Source: Moraxella sp. (GTDB taxonomy: Bacteria; Pseudomonadota; Gammaproteobacteria; Pseudomonadales; Moraxellaceae). From it: 64,000 nucleotides of DNA. The position numbers and the translations under genes are program-made. The notes below the pieces were generated by a model that saw only the letters and a program-made list of their open reading frames with translations, had not been told where the DNA came from and did not search any database. The stretch is from NCBI GenBank assembly GCA_030525825.1, contig JAUNDZ010000005.1, positions 1 through 64,000 on the forward strand, given 5' to 3'. Below, piece after piece: positions 8,069-18,696 of this stretch (positions within the stretch are counted from its first letter, which is position 1; the number at the start of each line of letters is the position of its first letter).

Positions 8069-9522
8069 TTTATAACGAAACAACCAACAAAGCGGATTTA
8101 AAAAGCCAGATACAGGCTCGCCAAAATGGACTTGCCCCAAGCCAGCTTAACCGCCAAAAAGTACCCATTTGGGGCGTGGGGTTAGCAGATGGACAAGCCC
8201 CCACCAGTCTAACGCACCCCTTAACTTGGCGGTTATACCACCACGATGCGGTTTTGACTTTGGCGGAGTATGAAAGTTTGGACGGCTTTAAAGGCTTTAA
8301 AAACGCCCTAGCCAAAACCCCTAAAGAAGTGGGAGAAATGATTAAAACCGCCAATGTGCGTGGGCGTGGTGGTGCTGGCTTTAATGCTGGCTTAAAATGG
8401 ACATTTATGACCCCACCTGATGGGGGTGTTCGCTATCTGATTTGTAATGCTGATGAGATGGAGCCGGGTACTTTTAAAGACCGTTTGCTTATGGAACGCT
8501 TGCCGTTTCAGCTCATTGAAGGTATGCTCATTAGTGCTTATGCCATTGGGGCAAGTGTGGGCTATATCTTTATTCGTGGCGAATATATCCTAGCCGCCGA
8601 ACGCTTGCAAAAAGCGGTGGACGAATGTATTGCCAATAATCTTTTGGGCGAAAATATTCTTGGCACGGATTTTAAATTTGAGCTACACATTCACACAGGG
8701 GCAGGGCGGTATATTTGCGGTGAAGAGACGGCACTGATTAACTGCTTGGAAGGTCGGCGTGCCAACCCACGCACCAAACCGCCATTTCCCCAAGTCTCTG
8801 GGGCGTGGGGTCGCCCAACGGTGGTGAATAATGTAGAAACGCTGAATAATATGTCCGCCATTATGCTAAATGGGGTACAGTGGTATCTTGACCTTGCCAA
8901 AATTAAGGGTAAGAGCGAAACGCCTGGCACTAAGATTATGGGGTGTAGCGGTCGTGTCAAGGACGCAGGACTTTGGGAATTGCCCTTTGGTTATACCGCA
9001 CGAGAGATTATTGAATTGGCGGGCGGTATGCAAGATGGCTTAAAATTGAAAGCGTGGCTACCCGGTGGGGCAAGTACCGACTTTTTGACCGCAAGCGATG
9101 AACACCTTGACCTTGTGATGGACTTTGACCCCATTATGAAAGCAGGCTCACGGCTTGGCACTTGTCTGATGATGGTCGTGGACGAAACCCAAGATATGGT
9201 TAGCCTGTCGCACAATCTACAAAAATTCTTTCAGCGAGAGTCCTGTGGCTGGTGTACGCCGTGCCGTGATGGTTTGCCGTGGGGGGTTAAGATTTTAGAT
9301 AGCCTTGATAAGGGCGAAGGGCAAGCAGGCGACATTGAAAAATTATCGGAACTGACCCGTGATTTGTGGCTTGGCAAAACCTTTTGTGCCCACGCCCCTG
9401 GGGCGATGGAGCCTTTGATGAGTGCCTTAAAATATTTTCGCCCTGAATTTGAGGCGAAACTGATTGAAAAGAAATTAGCCAATCAAAATAACAATAGCAA
9501 TAGCGAACAGGAGCGTGTCTAA
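8065..9522 (+). CDS. nuoF: NADH-quinone oxidoreductase subunit F
   Basis: A 485-aa subunit that binds NADH and FMN and carries the N3 [4Fe-4S] cluster. [13 protein letters not shown] is the NADH/FMN glycine-rich loop. [12 protein letters not shown] plus the downstream [10 protein letters not shown] supply the four cluster cysteines. It overlaps nuoE by four bases and shares one base with nuoG (TAATG). The N-terminus is ~40 residues longer than in compact homologues and is polar. Confidence 0.97.
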   Translation: MIYNETTNKADLKSQIQARQNGLAPSQLNRQKVPIWGVGLADGQAPTSLTHPLTWRLYHHDAVLTLAEYESLDGFKGFKNALAKTPKEVGEMIKTANVRGRGGAGFNAGLKWTFMTPPDGGVRYLICNADEMEPGTFKDRLLMERLPFQLIEGMLISAYAIGASVGYIFIRGEYILAAERLQKAVDECIANNLLGENILGTDFKFELHIHTGAGRYICGEETALINCLEGRRANPRTKPPFPQVSGAWGRPTVVNNVETLNNMSAIMLNGVQWYLDLAKIKGKSETPGTKIMGCSGRVKDAGLWELPFGYTAREIIELAGGMQDGLKLKAWLPGGASTDFLTASDEHLDLVMDFDPIMKAGSRLGTCLMMVVDETQDMVSLSHNLQKFFQRESCGWCTPCRDGLPWGVKILDSLDKGEGQAGDIEKLSELTRDLWLGKTFCAHAPGAMEPLMSALKYFRPEFEAKLIEKKLANQNNNSNSEQERV

Positions 9523-12500
9523 TGGCGGTCATTCATATAGACGGCAAAAGCTATGAAGTGGACGGGGCGGACAATTTGCTTTCAGCCTGTTTGTCGCTTG
9601 GCATTGATGTGCCTTATTTTTGTTATCACCCTGCACTTGGCTCGGTTGGTTCGTGTCGTCAATGTGCGGTCAAGCAGTACAATAACGAAGACGATTATAA
9701 GGCAGGGCGGGGCAGGCTTGTGATGAGCTGTATGGTTGCCCCTACCAATGATATGTACATTTCGGTGGACGACACGGAGGCAAAAGACTTTCGCAAGCGT
9801 ATCGTGGAATATTTGATGACCAATCACCCCCACGATTGCCCCACTTGCGAAGAAGGCGGTCATTGTCATCTGCAAGATATGACTTATATGAGTGGACACC
9901 GCCAAAGACGCTATCGCTTTACCAAGCGAGTACACCACAACCAAGACTTAGGGGCGTTCATCAACCACGAGATGAATCGTTGTATTGCCTGTTATCGCTG
10001 TGTGCGTTTTTATAAGGACTATGCAGGCGGGAAGGATTTTGGTGTGTATGCGTCTAATAACCGTGTCTATTTTGGGCGAGAGACGGACGGTCAGTTTGAG
10101 AGCGAATTTAGCGGTAATTTGACCGAAGTTTGCCCAACGGGGGTCTTTACCGACAAAACGCACTCCGATAGATACAACCGTAAATGGGATATGCAGTACG
10201 CCCCAAGCATTTGCCACGGCTGTTCTACTGGCTGTTCTATCTCCGCAGGCGAGCGTTATGGTGAGCTAAGACGGATTGAAAACCGCTATAACCCTGATGT
10301 CAATGGTTACTTCCTATGTGATAAAGGGCGGTTTGGCTATGGCTATGTTAATCGTGCCGACAGACCTTTGCAGCCCATGCAAAATGCAGATGGGCAATGG
10401 CACAGCCTAAGTGCAAATGCCGCCTTAGATGGTGTGGCAACTCTATTAACTGGTAAAAAAATCATTGGCATGGGTTCGCCAAAAGCCAGTCTTGAGAGTA
10501 ATTTTGCTCTAAAAAAACTGGTGGGCGATGACAATTACAGCACAGGCGAGCGTGCAGCCGTCAAAGATGTGGTGGATTTGGGTGTACAGATTTTACGCCA
10601 AGACAGCGTACACAACCTATCACTATCTCAGATTGAGACGGCAGACTGTGTGTTTGTACTGGGTGAAGACATCACTCAAACTGCCAGCCGTGTGACTTTG
10701 TCGGTTCGCCAAGCCGCCAAGAATAAAGCCAAACAGATGGCGACAGCCCTGCGTACTGAGCATTGGCTAGCCGAACCTGTCAAACGCATCGGTCAAGAAG
10801 CATACAGCCCCATCTATACCACGAGTGTGAACGAGACCAAGCTCGATGACATTGCTAAGGTCGCTGCGGTCGCCACGCCAAATGACATCGCCAAATTAGG
10901 CTTTATGGTGGGCGACATCATCAAAGATTATGCCGACAAATTAGAGCAAATCACCGAGCATGAAAATGCTATCTTTGCCAAAGAGCAAGACCCAGACATC
11001 AGCATGGATGAGAGCATGGCGATGGAGTTTTTGGCTCATCACATCGCTTATGATTTAATCATGGCAAACCGTCCACTCATCATCTCAGGCACCAGCCTGA
11101 CTTCTAAGGCGATTTTACAAGCCGCTGCTTACATCGCCCAAAACTTAACCGCCAAGCGAGCCAAGATTGCCCATGTGGAGCGTGAGTTCGTGGAAGTGGA
11201 AAACGCTAAGATTCGTGATGAAGTTGAGCGTCAGTTCATCGACCAAGACAAATCCGCCAAGACCGATGGCGTGCATACCACCGAGCGAGATCCGAACGAG
11301 TTTGAAAAAACCCTGCAATCCCGCCTATTAAAAGTCAATACCGCCTATGCGGATAAAACAGGCGTATATATCACCATGCCAGATGCAAACAGCGTGGGGC
11401 TGAATCTGCTGGGTGGTCAGTCGGTGGAAGAAGTGCTGTCAAGTGAATTTGATGCGGTGGTAGTGCTTGAACATGATTTGACCAATCTGACACCAAATCA
11501 GCTGGACAAACTCACCCAAAAAACCGTCATCGCCCTAGACCATCAGCGTTATGAATGGCATGATAAGGCAGACTTCATCCTGTCGGCAGGCTCATTTGCA
11601 GAAAGCGACGGCACGCTGGTATCAGCAGAAGGGCGAGCCAACCGTTTTTTTGCTGCCTATGACAAGCAATATTATGAGCCAACCAGCGAGATTAAAGATG
11701 GCTGGCGATGGCTACATGCGTTGGATAATACGCTACACGCCAAACAGGGCGAGCCTGCATGGCAGCATTTAGATGATGTGATTGAAACATTGGTGGCGGA
11801 CTATCCACAGCTTGCCTTGATTAAAGAAGTTGCCCCTGAGTCGGCTTATCGTATTACTGGTTTAAAGGTGGCTCGTGAGCCACGCCGCTACTCAGGTCGT
11901 ACAGTTATGCGTGCCCCAATTTCTATCCATGAACCCATGCAGCCTAAGGATACGGACAGTGCCTTGACCTTTTCGATGGAAGGCTATGTGGGTGACAGAA
12001 CACCAAGTTCGGTTACGCCTTTTGCGTGGTCGGCAGGCTGGAACTCGCCCCAGGCGTGGAATAAGCTACAAGACAAGGTAGGTGGTCGTTTAAAAGGTGG
12101 CGATATTGGCATTCGTCTGTTTGATGAATTGCCTAGATTACAGACAGCATTTGAAAAAATGGCGGTCGCTGACCATGTGTCAGGCAGCGTCTTTGATGGT
12201 CGTGCGGTGGTCGTGCCTGTATCAAGCCTATTTACCGTATCGCCACTTGTCAGCCGTAGCCCTGTGGTAGCAAGCCAAATCAAGCCTGTGACTTGGTTCA
12301 TCAGTCGTGATGATGCCGACAGATGGATTGTGCGAGCGGATGACAAGCTGACCTTGTCGCAGCAGGGCATGGAGATTACCCTGCCTGTGGCGGTGGTGGA
12401 TTATCTGGCTGAAGGCTGTATTGGTTATCCAGATGGTGTCGTGCCGTTCATGGTGGGTGTACCAACGGCTGTCAAAAAAGCCGATAAGAATACCCCTGTT

Positions 12501-12638
12501 TATGTGCCAAAGTATGAGCTTGGTATGAGACGCTTGGCAAGCACTGCTAAGGCGAGTACGATTTTTACGCCAAAAGCAGGTTTTAATAACACGCCATTTG
12601 CTGATGTTCGTACAGCAAATCAAGAGATGGGGGCATAA
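9522..12638 (+). CDS. nuoG: NADH-quinone oxidoreductase subunit G
   Basis: A 1038-aa iron-sulfur subunit that conducts electrons from the NADH module to NuoI. In order: an N-terminal [2Fe-2S] ferredoxin domain (YFCYHPALGSVGSCRQC), a His-containing cluster site (HPHDCPTCEEGGHC), an N4 site (CIACYRCVRFYKDYAG with a later CPTG), and the extra N7 site (CHGCSTGC with FLCDKGR), present in only some bacteria. The rest is a molybdopterin-oxidoreductase-like domain without catalytic role. It is longer than the ~900-aa enterobacterial form; the extra length falls in the C-terminal half. Confidence 0.96.
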   Translation: MAVIHIDGKSYEVDGADNLLSACLSLGIDVPYFCYHPALGSVGSCRQCAVKQYNNEDDYKAGRGRLVMSCMVAPTNDMYISVDDTEAKDFRKRIVEYLMTNHPHDCPTCEEGGHCHLQDMTYMSGHRQRRYRFTKRVHHNQDLGAFINHEMNRCIACYRCVRFYKDYAGGKDFGVYASNNRVYFGRETDGQFESEFSGNLTEVCPTGVFTDKTHSDRYNRKWDMQYAPSICHGCSTGCSISAGERYGELRRIENRYNPDVNGYFLCDKGRFGYGYVNRADRPLQPMQNADGQWHSLSANAALDGVATLLTGKKIIGMGSPKASLESNFALKKLVGDDNYSTGERAAVKDVVDLGVQILRQDSVHNLSLSQIETADCVFVLGEDITQTASRVTLSVRQAAKNKAKQMATALRTEHWLAEPVKRIGQEAYSPIYTTSVNETKLDDIAKVAAVATPNDIAKLGFMVGDIIKDYADKLEQITEHENAIFAKEQDPDISMDESMAMEFLAHHIAYDLIMANRPLIISGTSLTSKAILQAAAYIAQNLTAKRAKIAHVEREFVEVENAKIRDEVERQFIDQDKSAKTDGVHTTERDPNEFEKTLQSRLLKVNTAYADKTGVYITMPDANSVGLNLLGGQSVEEVLSSEFDAVVVLEHDLTNLTPNQLDKLTQKTVIALDHQRYEWHDKADFILSAGSFAESDGTLVSAEGRANRFFAAYDKQYYEPTSEIKDGWRWLHALDNTLHAKQGEPAWQHLDDVIETLVADYPQLALIKEVAPESAYRITGLKVAREPRRYSGRTVMRAPISIHEPMQPKDTDSALTFSMEGYVGDRTPSSVTPFAWSAGWNSPQAWNKLQDKVGGRLKGGDIGIRLFDELPRLQTAFEKMAVADHVSGSVFDGRAVVVPVSSLFTVSPLVSRSPVVASQIKPVTWFISRDDADRWIVRADDKLTLSQQGMEITLPVAVVDYLAEGCIGYPDGVVPFMVGVPTAVKKADKNTPVYVPKYELGMRRLASTAKASTIFTPKAGFNNTPFADVRTANQEMGA

Positions 12639-13667
12639 ATGAGCATTCAAGTGATTCCTGATGTGCCGTCATTTCTAGGCGGTATGTCTTTTGAGTGGTG
12701 GTCGCTGATTTACCTGACCGTGCAGACTTTGGCGATTTTTTTGGGTCTGGTGATGGTGGCTGCCTTGATGATTGTCTATGAGCGGCGTATGCTTGCTCTA
12801 TGGCAAGACCGCTATGGTCCAAACCGTGTCGGCTGGCAAGGCTCGTTGCAGCTGGTGGCGGATATGCTAAAAATCTTTTTTAAAGAAGACTGGACGCCAG
12901 CATTTGCCGATAAACGCCTATTTACCCTGGCCCCTGCCATTGCCATGTTCACAGCATTGGCGAGCTTTGCCATCATTCCCTTGTCCCCAACTTTGGGAGC
13001 GGCGAACTGGAACATTGGACTCTTATTTTTCTTTGCGATGGCAGGACTTGCGGTATATGCCGTGATGTTTGGTGGTTGGGCATCTGCCAATAAATTTTCC
13101 TTGCTTGGTGGACTGCGTTCGGCCGCCCAGACCATCAGCTATGAAGTGTTTTTGGGTTTATCCTTGATGGGTGTGGTGGCGATGGCAGGCTCGTTTAACC
13201 TAAGAGACATTGTCGAAGCCCAAACGACCGTTTGGAATGTGATACCGCAGTTTTTTGGCTTTTTATGTTTTGTGGTGGCAGGCGTGGCGGTAACGCACCG
13301 TCATCCCTTTGACCAGCCAGAAGCCGAGCAAGAGCTTGCCGAAGGTTATCATGTGGAATACTCGGGCATGAAATTTGGTATGTTCTTTATTGGCGAGTAT
13401 GTCAATGTCGTGGTCATCTCTGCCTTGATGACAACGCTGTTTTTTGGTGGGTGGCTTGCTCCGTTTAATCTTGACATTCCATTTGTTCCGCCATTTATTT
13501 GGTTTGCGATTAAGACTTTGTTTTTTATGACTTTATTTGTCTTGGCTCGTGGTTCGCTCATGCGTCCACGCTATGACCAAGTGATGAATTTTGGTTGGAA
13601 AGTGTGTTTGCCTGTAACGCTGGTTAATCTATTGGTAACGGCATTTGTGATTTTGATGGTGAATTAA
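12639..13667 (+). CDS. nuoH: NADH-quinone oxidoreductase subunit H
   Basis: A 342-aa membrane subunit forming most of the quinone-binding chamber. It has about eight to nine membrane helices, the conserved cytoplasmic [19 protein letters not shown] loop and the acidic segment [20 protein letters not shown]. It starts on the base after the nuoG stop and ends on the base before nuoI. Confidence 0.97.
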   Translation: MSIQVIPDVPSFLGGMSFEWWSLIYLTVQTLAIFLGLVMVAALMIVYERRMLALWQDRYGPNRVGWQGSLQLVADMLKIFFKEDWTPAFADKRLFTLAPAIAMFTALASFAIIPLSPTLGAANWNIGLLFFFAMAGLAVYAVMFGGWASANKFSLLGGLRSAAQTISYEVFLGLSLMGVVAMAGSFNLRDIVEAQTTVWNVIPQFFGFLCFVVAGVAVTHRHPFDQPEAEQELAEGYHVEYSGMKFGMFFIGEYVNVVVISALMTTLFFGGWLAPFNLDIPFVPPFIWFAIKTLFFMTLFVLARGSLMRPRYDQVMNFGWKVCLPVTLVNLLVTAFVILMVN

Positions 13668-14222
13668 ATGTTGACAACTTTAAAAAATACGGCGGTGGGG
13701 ATTTTCACCACAGTGCGTTCGATGTGGATGGTCAATAGCCACGCCACTCGTAAACGAGATACGATTCTTTATCCAGAAGTGCCAGCCAGCCAGATTACCC
13801 CGCCCCGTTTTCGTGGACGCATTGTCCTGACACGAGACCCTGATGGGGACGAGAGATGTGTGGCGTGTAACCTATGTGCGGTCGCTTGTCCTGTGGGCTG
13901 TATCAGCTTACAAAAGGCGGAGCGAGAAGATGGCAGATGGTATCCTGAGTTTTTTCGCATCAATTTTAGCCGCTGTGTGTTCTGCGGTATGTGCGAAGAA
14001 GCCTGTCCGACCACCGCCATTCAGCTGACTCCTGATTTTGAGCTGGGCGAGTACAACCGCCAAAACTTGGTCTATGAAAAAGAGCATCTGCTCATCTCTG
14101 GCACGGGCAAATACCCAGAATACAACTATTACCGAGTAACGGGCATGGCGACCGACGGCAAGCCCAAAGGTTCGCATGAGCGTGAAAGTCAGCCGATTGA
14201 TGTACGGAGTCTGTTGCCATGA
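13668..14222 (+). CDS. nuoI: NADH-quinone oxidoreductase subunit I
   Basis: A 184-aa ferredoxin-like subunit with clusters N6a and N6b. The two [4Fe-4S] motifs are [15 protein letters not shown] and [16 protein letters not shown]. The RFRGRIVL segment before them is family-typical. It overlaps nuoJ by four bases. Confidence 0.97.
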   Translation: MLTTLKNTAVGIFTTVRSMWMVNSHATRKRDTILYPEVPASQITPPRFRGRIVLTRDPDGDERCVACNLCAVACPVGCISLQKAEREDGRWYPEFFRINFSRCVFCGMCEEACPTTAIQLTPDFELGEYNRQNLVYEKEHLLISGTGKYPEYNYYRVTGMATDGKPKGSHERESQPIDVRSLLP

Positions 14223-14806
14223 TACAAGCATTACAAAGTTTTTTGGCAAATGGCGACATGGTGGGTTTTTATGCCTTAGCCTTGGTGGCGATTTGGGCAA
14301 GCCTGCGAGTGGTAACACAGGCTAATCCTGTACATGCCATCTTATCGATGATCGTCAGTTTGCTTGCGGTGGCGGGGATTTTCTTTATCATTGGTGCACC
14401 GTTTGCAGGCGTGTTGGAGATGATTGTCTATGCTGGGGCGATTTTGGTGCTATTTGTATTTGTCATCATGATGCTCAATCTGGGTACAGACACCACAGAA
14501 GAAAAATCATGGCTGACCGCCAATGCGTGGGCGACACCGCTTTGCCTAACTTTAATTGTCAGCGGGGTGCTGATTAGCTTTATTATTGGTGGTAAAGATG
14601 TCATGCTCCAAGATGCCAGCATTGGCGTCAAAGAAGTGGGCATCAGCCTATTTACCCAGTATGTGCTGCTGGTGGAAGTGGCGGCGTTTTTATTGCTTGG
14701 TGCATTGGTGGCAGCATACCATCTGGGTAAAAAAGCCCTAGATGATGAGAATGTCAGCCATACCCAAGAGCAAGCTGAGCAGACAGACACAGGAGCAAGT
14801 TCATGA
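14219..14806 (+). CDS. nuoJ: NADH-quinone oxidoreductase subunit J
   Basis: A 195-aa membrane subunit with five hydrophobic helices, including the [20 protein letters not shown] helix that links quinone chemistry to proton pumping. Overlapping ATGA junctions couple it to nuoI upstream and nuoK downstream. The last ~20 residues are acidic and soluble. Confidence 0.95.
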   Translation: MIQALQSFLANGDMVGFYALALVAIWASLRVVTQANPVHAILSMIVSLLAVAGIFFIIGAPFAGVLEMIVYAGAILVLFVFVIMMLNLGTDTTEEKSWLTANAWATPLCLTLIVSGVLISFIIGGKDVMLQDASIGVKEVGISLFTQYVLLVEVAAFLLLGALVAAYHLGKKALDDENVSHTQEQAEQTDTGASS

Positions 14807-15153
14807 GCGTTGTTTTGACGACCGCAGCGACTGCACAGATGGGCAGTCTTGGTGTGCCTGCTCATCACGCACTCATCGTAGCGGCGGTTTTATTTGTGAT
14901 TGGCTTGGTGGGTGTGATGGTACGCCGCAATGTGCTGTTCATGCTGATGAGTCTTGAAATTATGATGAATGCTGCTGCCTTTGCTTTTGTCGTGGGCGGC
15001 AATATATGGGGTACGCCTGATGGGCAGATCATGTTCATCTTTATTTTGACATTGGCGGCAGCTGAAGCGGCGATTGGACTGGCGATTTTATTGCAATTTT
15101 ATCATCGTTTTAGAAGTCTTGATGTCAATCATGCCAATAAGCTAAAAGGGTAG
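14803..15153 (+). CDS. nuoK: NADH-quinone oxidoreductase subunit K
   Basis: A 116-aa antiporter-like small membrane subunit with three helices. Each of the second and third helices holds the membrane glutamate needed for pumping (MSLEIMMNA and [10 protein letters not shown]). The usual length is about 100 aa. The ATG used overlaps the nuoJ stop; a second ATG at 14839 would give the more usual N-terminus, so the exact start is uncertain. Confidence 0.94.
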   Translation: MSVVLTTAATAQMGSLGVPAHHALIVAAVLFVIGLVGVMVRRNVLFMLMSLEIMMNAAAFAFVVGGNIWGTPDGQIMFIFILTLAAAEAAIGLAILLQFYHRFRSLDVNHANKLKG

Positions 15154-15159
15154 GGCGTT

Positions 15160-17019
15160 ATGAATTTGTTAGCATTAACCTTTATTTTTCCCTTGATTGG
15201 CTTTTTGATATTGTCCACAGGGCGAGATAGGATTTCTGAAAAATTAGCCACCATCATCGGTGTGGGCGTGATGGCGTTATCCGCCTTGACGACCGCATGG
15301 GTAGGCGTGGATTATCTGGCGAATCACAGTGATAATACGCTGTTTGTAACCTTGTGGACTTGGCTGTCGGTGGCTGGCTTTGCCCCTAAATTTGGCTTAG
15401 CGTTGGACGGTTTGTCCTTGACCATGACCGCCATCATCACAGGTGTGGGCTTTTTGATTCACCTATTCGCCAGCTGGTACATGAAAGGCGAAGCGGGCTT
15501 TGTCAGATTTTTTAGCTACCTAAACCTATTCGTTGCCAGTATGCTGCTGCTTGTGCAAGCGGACAACCTGCTACTGATGTACTTAGGCTGGGAAGGTGTG
15601 GGTATTTGTTCATACTTGCTCATCGGCTATTATTTTGCCAATCGTGCCAATGGTCGAGCGGCGATTAAGGCGTTTACGGTTACTCGTGTGGGCGATGTGT
15701 TTTTGGCGATTGGTTTGTTCTTGTTGTATCAGCAGTTTGGTACGCTGGACATTCATGCCATCATTGCCAAAGCTCCAGAAGTCTTTGATGTCAATAATCC
15801 TACCATGATTTTGACCGCACTCATGCTGACCTTTGGTGCGTTTGGTAAATCAGCACAGATTCCGCTGCATACTTGGCTTGCCGATGCGATGGCAGGTCCA
15901 ACCCCTGTGTCTGCGTTAATTCACGCTGCCACGATGGTAACGGCAGGTGTGTATCTGATTGCTCGTATGCACCCTGTGTTCATGCTGACCCCTGATGTGC
16001 TGCTGTATGTCGTGGGCGGGGTGGGTGCATTATCCATGTTGGTATCAGGCTTTTGTGCGTTGGCACAGACGGACATCAAGCGAGTACTTGCCTACTCTAC
16101 CATGAGTCAGCTTGGCTATATGTTCATCGCTTTGGGCGTGGGTGCATGGCAAGTGGCGGTATTCCACTTGATGACGCACGCATTTTTTAAGGCGTTGTTA
16201 TTCCTAGCTTCTGGTGCGGTGATTGTCTCGGTGCATCATGAGCAAAACATCTTTAAGATGGGTGGACTCCGTAAACGCATTCCGCTCGTGTTCTGGTCAT
16301 TCGTCGTTGGTGGCGGTGCTTTGGTGGCGTTGCCATTTGTTACGGTGGGCTTTTATTCTAAGGAAGTGATTTTGTGGGAAGCCTATGCCACAGGACACAT
16401 GAGTCTGTTCTGGGCGGGTGTGTTTGGGGCATTTTTGACCGCCATTTATACTTTCCGTTTGATTTATCTTGTGTTTTTTGGTGAAGAAAAAACCCATGCT
16501 GACAAACTTTCTGGCATCAGCTATGCCTTGCCTTTAGCGGTGCTATTGGTGCTATCAACAGGGCTTGGTGCGTTAATCCATCCGCCATTGGCAAATGTAC
16601 TGCCTGATAGTGTCGGTAGCACGATGACGGATGGCAAGCACACCGCTGAGATGATTGCCATTGGTGTAACGGCACTAGGGCTGGTGTTGGCGTATTTCTT
16701 GTATGTCATCAATCAAGGTAAAATCTTAAACGCATGGCGTAACTCTGCCTTAGGCGGTGCTTGCATTCACTGGTGTTATCATGGGCTTGGTTTTGATGCG
16801 TTGTATGACATCGTGTTTGTCAAGCCGTTTTTGGCGATTTGTAATCTACTAAAAGCCGACCCTGTGGACAAACTTTGGAACATCTTGCCAGCCTTAGCAA
16901 GTGTGGGCAATAAACTGCTCACTAAGGCGCAGACAGGACGACTGGGTTCTCATGCGGTCAGTTTTGGCTTGGGTCTAGCGATGATTTTGGTATTGGCAAT
17001 AATGGTGGTGGTAAAATGA
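15160..17019 (+). CDS. nuoL: NADH-quinone oxidoreductase subunit L
   Basis: A 619-aa antiporter-like proton-pumping subunit. It has the conserved core [17 protein letters not shown], the broken-helix region [20 protein letters not shown] and the lysine region [17 protein letters not shown]. The C-terminal ~120 residues carry the amphipathic lateral helix and final anchor helix. It overlaps nuoM by four bases. Confidence 0.97.
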   Translation: MNLLALTFIFPLIGFLILSTGRDRISEKLATIIGVGVMALSALTTAWVGVDYLANHSDNTLFVTLWTWLSVAGFAPKFGLALDGLSLTMTAIITGVGFLIHLFASWYMKGEAGFVRFFSYLNLFVASMLLLVQADNLLLMYLGWEGVGICSYLLIGYYFANRANGRAAIKAFTVTRVGDVFLAIGLFLLYQQFGTLDIHAIIAKAPEVFDVNNPTMILTALMLTFGAFGKSAQIPLHTWLADAMAGPTPVSALIHAATMVTAGVYLIARMHPVFMLTPDVLLYVVGGVGALSMLVSGFCALAQTDIKRVLAYSTMSQLGYMFIALGVGAWQVAVFHLMTHAFFKALLFLASGAVIVSVHHEQNIFKMGGLRKRIPLVFWSFVVGGGALVALPFVTVGFYSKEVILWEAYATGHMSLFWAGVFGAFLTAIYTFRLIYLVFFGEEKTHADKLSGISYALPLAVLLVLSTGLGALIHPPLANVLPDSVGSTMTDGKHTAEMIAIGVTALGLVLAYFLYVINQGKILNAWRNSALGGACIHWCYHGLGFDALYDIVFVKPFLAICNLLKADPVDKLWNILPALASVGNKLLTKAQTGRLGSHAVSFGLGLAMILVLAIMVVVK

Positions 17020-18686
17020 TAGAACAAAATTGGCTATTGCCAACATTGATTGCCATTCCTTTTGTGGCAGGATTCTTGTGTTGGCTGATTGAAAAGGTAA
17101 ATGACAAGCTGCCACGCTGGATTGCTTTGGTTGCCATGCTGGTAACTTTTGGTATCAGTATCATGCTGTGGCAGCAGGGTAATTTTAATCAGCTGCTTGC
17201 GACCGATGGAGCGACAGCTGGTCATGGCTTGCCTTGGGCGGCACAGTTTGTACTGCCGTGGATTCCGTCTTTGGGTATCAGCTTTCATCTGGCGATGGAT
17301 GGTTTGTCGCTGCTCATGATTGCTTTGACGGCATTTTTGGGCGTGATGGCGGTCGGCTGTTCGTGGGGTGAGATTACCCGTCGTGTGGGCTTTTTTCATC
17401 TAAACCTATTGTGGTCATTAGGTGGTGTCATTGGTGTATTTTTGGCGATTGACTTGTTCTTGTTCTTTTTCTTTTGGGAACTCATGCTGTTGCCGATTTA
17501 CTTTTTGATTGCTCTGTGGGGGCATAATGCCGCAGGGGGCAAGACCAAAGAGTACGCCGCCACTAAGTTTTTTATTTACACCCAGGCATCAGGGCTGATT
17601 ATGCTCATCGGTATTTTGATGCTTGCCATCATTCATTTTAGTCGTACTGGTGTGCTGAGCTTTGCTTATCATGATTTACTGGGTACGGATTTGGGTGCGT
17701 GGGAATATGTCATCATGCTGTGCTTTTTTATTGGATTTGCGGTTAAGTTGCCCGTATTTCCATTGCATGGTTGGTTGCCTGATGCTCATGCTCAAGCCCC
17801 AACGGCAGGTTCGGTGGACTTGGCGGGTATCTTGATTAAGACAGCGGCATTTGGTCTGCTTCGCTTTGTATTGCCGTTATTTCCCACTGCTTCGGCAGAG
17901 TTTGCTCCGATTGCCATCACTTTGGGTATCATTGGCGTATTTTATGGGGCGTTTTTGGCATTTGCCCAAACTGATATTAAGCGTTTGCTTGCTTACACTA
18001 GCATTTCGCACATGGGCTTTGTGCTGCTTGCCATCTATGTGGGCAACTTGGTTTCGCTACAAGGCTTGATGATTCAGATGCTCGCTCATGGCTTGTCTAG
18101 TGCAGGTCTGTTCATCATGGCAGGTCAGCTGTACGAAAGGCTGCATACTCGTGATTTGACCGTGATGGGCGGTATGTGGGGGCAGTTTAGATACTTTGCT
18201 CCGCTCTTGATGTTCTTTTGTGCAGCGTTACTGGGCATTCCCGGTACGGGCAACTTCATCGGTGAAATTTTGATTTTGTTGGGTTCGTTTGAGCAGTACC
18301 CTATCATTGTTGTGCTAGCAACAGCCAGTCTTGTGCTTGGTGGTCTATATTCGCTGATTTTGATTTATCGTGCATTGTTTGGCGACAACACCGCACCGAA
18401 GCTCATCAACCAAAATGCAGGCAAAAACAAAGATTTAGGCAAGCGTGAAATCAGCCTGCTTGTGGTGCTGGTGGCAGGTCTGGTGTGGTTAGGTCTGTAT
18501 CCGCAGCCTGCATTGAATGCCTCACAAGGTTCGATGGACTGGATTGCCAAAGCGTATCATGAGCAGCTGCCTTTGGTGCAATCTGCCATGCCGCACGGCA
18601 TCGCTGAGCACATCCACGGTCATGACCATCATCACGGACATGGACATCACCACCATGGCCACCATGCTGATTCACAAGGAAAATAA
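17016..18686 (+). CDS. nuoM: NADH-quinone oxidoreductase subunit M with histidine-rich tail
   Basis: A 556-aa antiporter-like proton-pumping subunit with 14 predicted helices. It has FFWELMLLPIYFLIALWG, the KLPVFPLHGWLPDAHAQAPT broken helix and the DIKRLLAYTSISHMGFV lysine helix. The C-terminus, beyond the normal end of the family, is a 30-residue tail with 14 histidines in HGHDHHHGHGHHHHGHH-like runs, which should bind Zn, Ni or Cu. This tail is not needed for pumping in known complexes; its role is unknown. Confidence 0.96.
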   Translation: MIEQNWLLPTLIAIPFVAGFLCWLIEKVNDKLPRWIALVAMLVTFGISIMLWQQGNFNQLLATDGATAGHGLPWAAQFVLPWIPSLGISFHLAMDGLSLLMIALTAFLGVMAVGCSWGEITRRVGFFHLNLLWSLGGVIGVFLAIDLFLFFFFWELMLLPIYFLIALWGHNAAGGKTKEYAATKFFIYTQASGLIMLIGILMLAIIHFSRTGVLSFAYHDLLGTDLGAWEYVIMLCFFIGFAVKLPVFPLHGWLPDAHAQAPTAGSVDLAGILIKTAAFGLLRFVLPLFPTASAEFAPIAITLGIIGVFYGAFLAFAQTDIKRLLAYTSISHMGFVLLAIYVGNLVSLQGLMIQMLAHGLSSAGLFIMAGQLYERLHTRDLTVMGGMWGQFRYFAPLLMFFCAALLGIPGTGNFIGEILILLGSFEQYPIIVVLATASLVLGGLYSLILIYRALFGDNTAPKLINQNAGKNKDLGKREISLLVVLVAGLVWLGLYPQPALNASQGSMDWIAKAYHEQLPLVQSAMPHGIAEHIHGHDHHHGHGHHHHGHHADSQGK

Positions 18687-18696
18687 GGGGTAGTTT

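Noticed and set aside
9582..9944. 120-codon minus-strand frame opposite nuoG
   Set aside because: Shadow of NuoG codons; the cluster motifs on the plus strand settle the coding strand.
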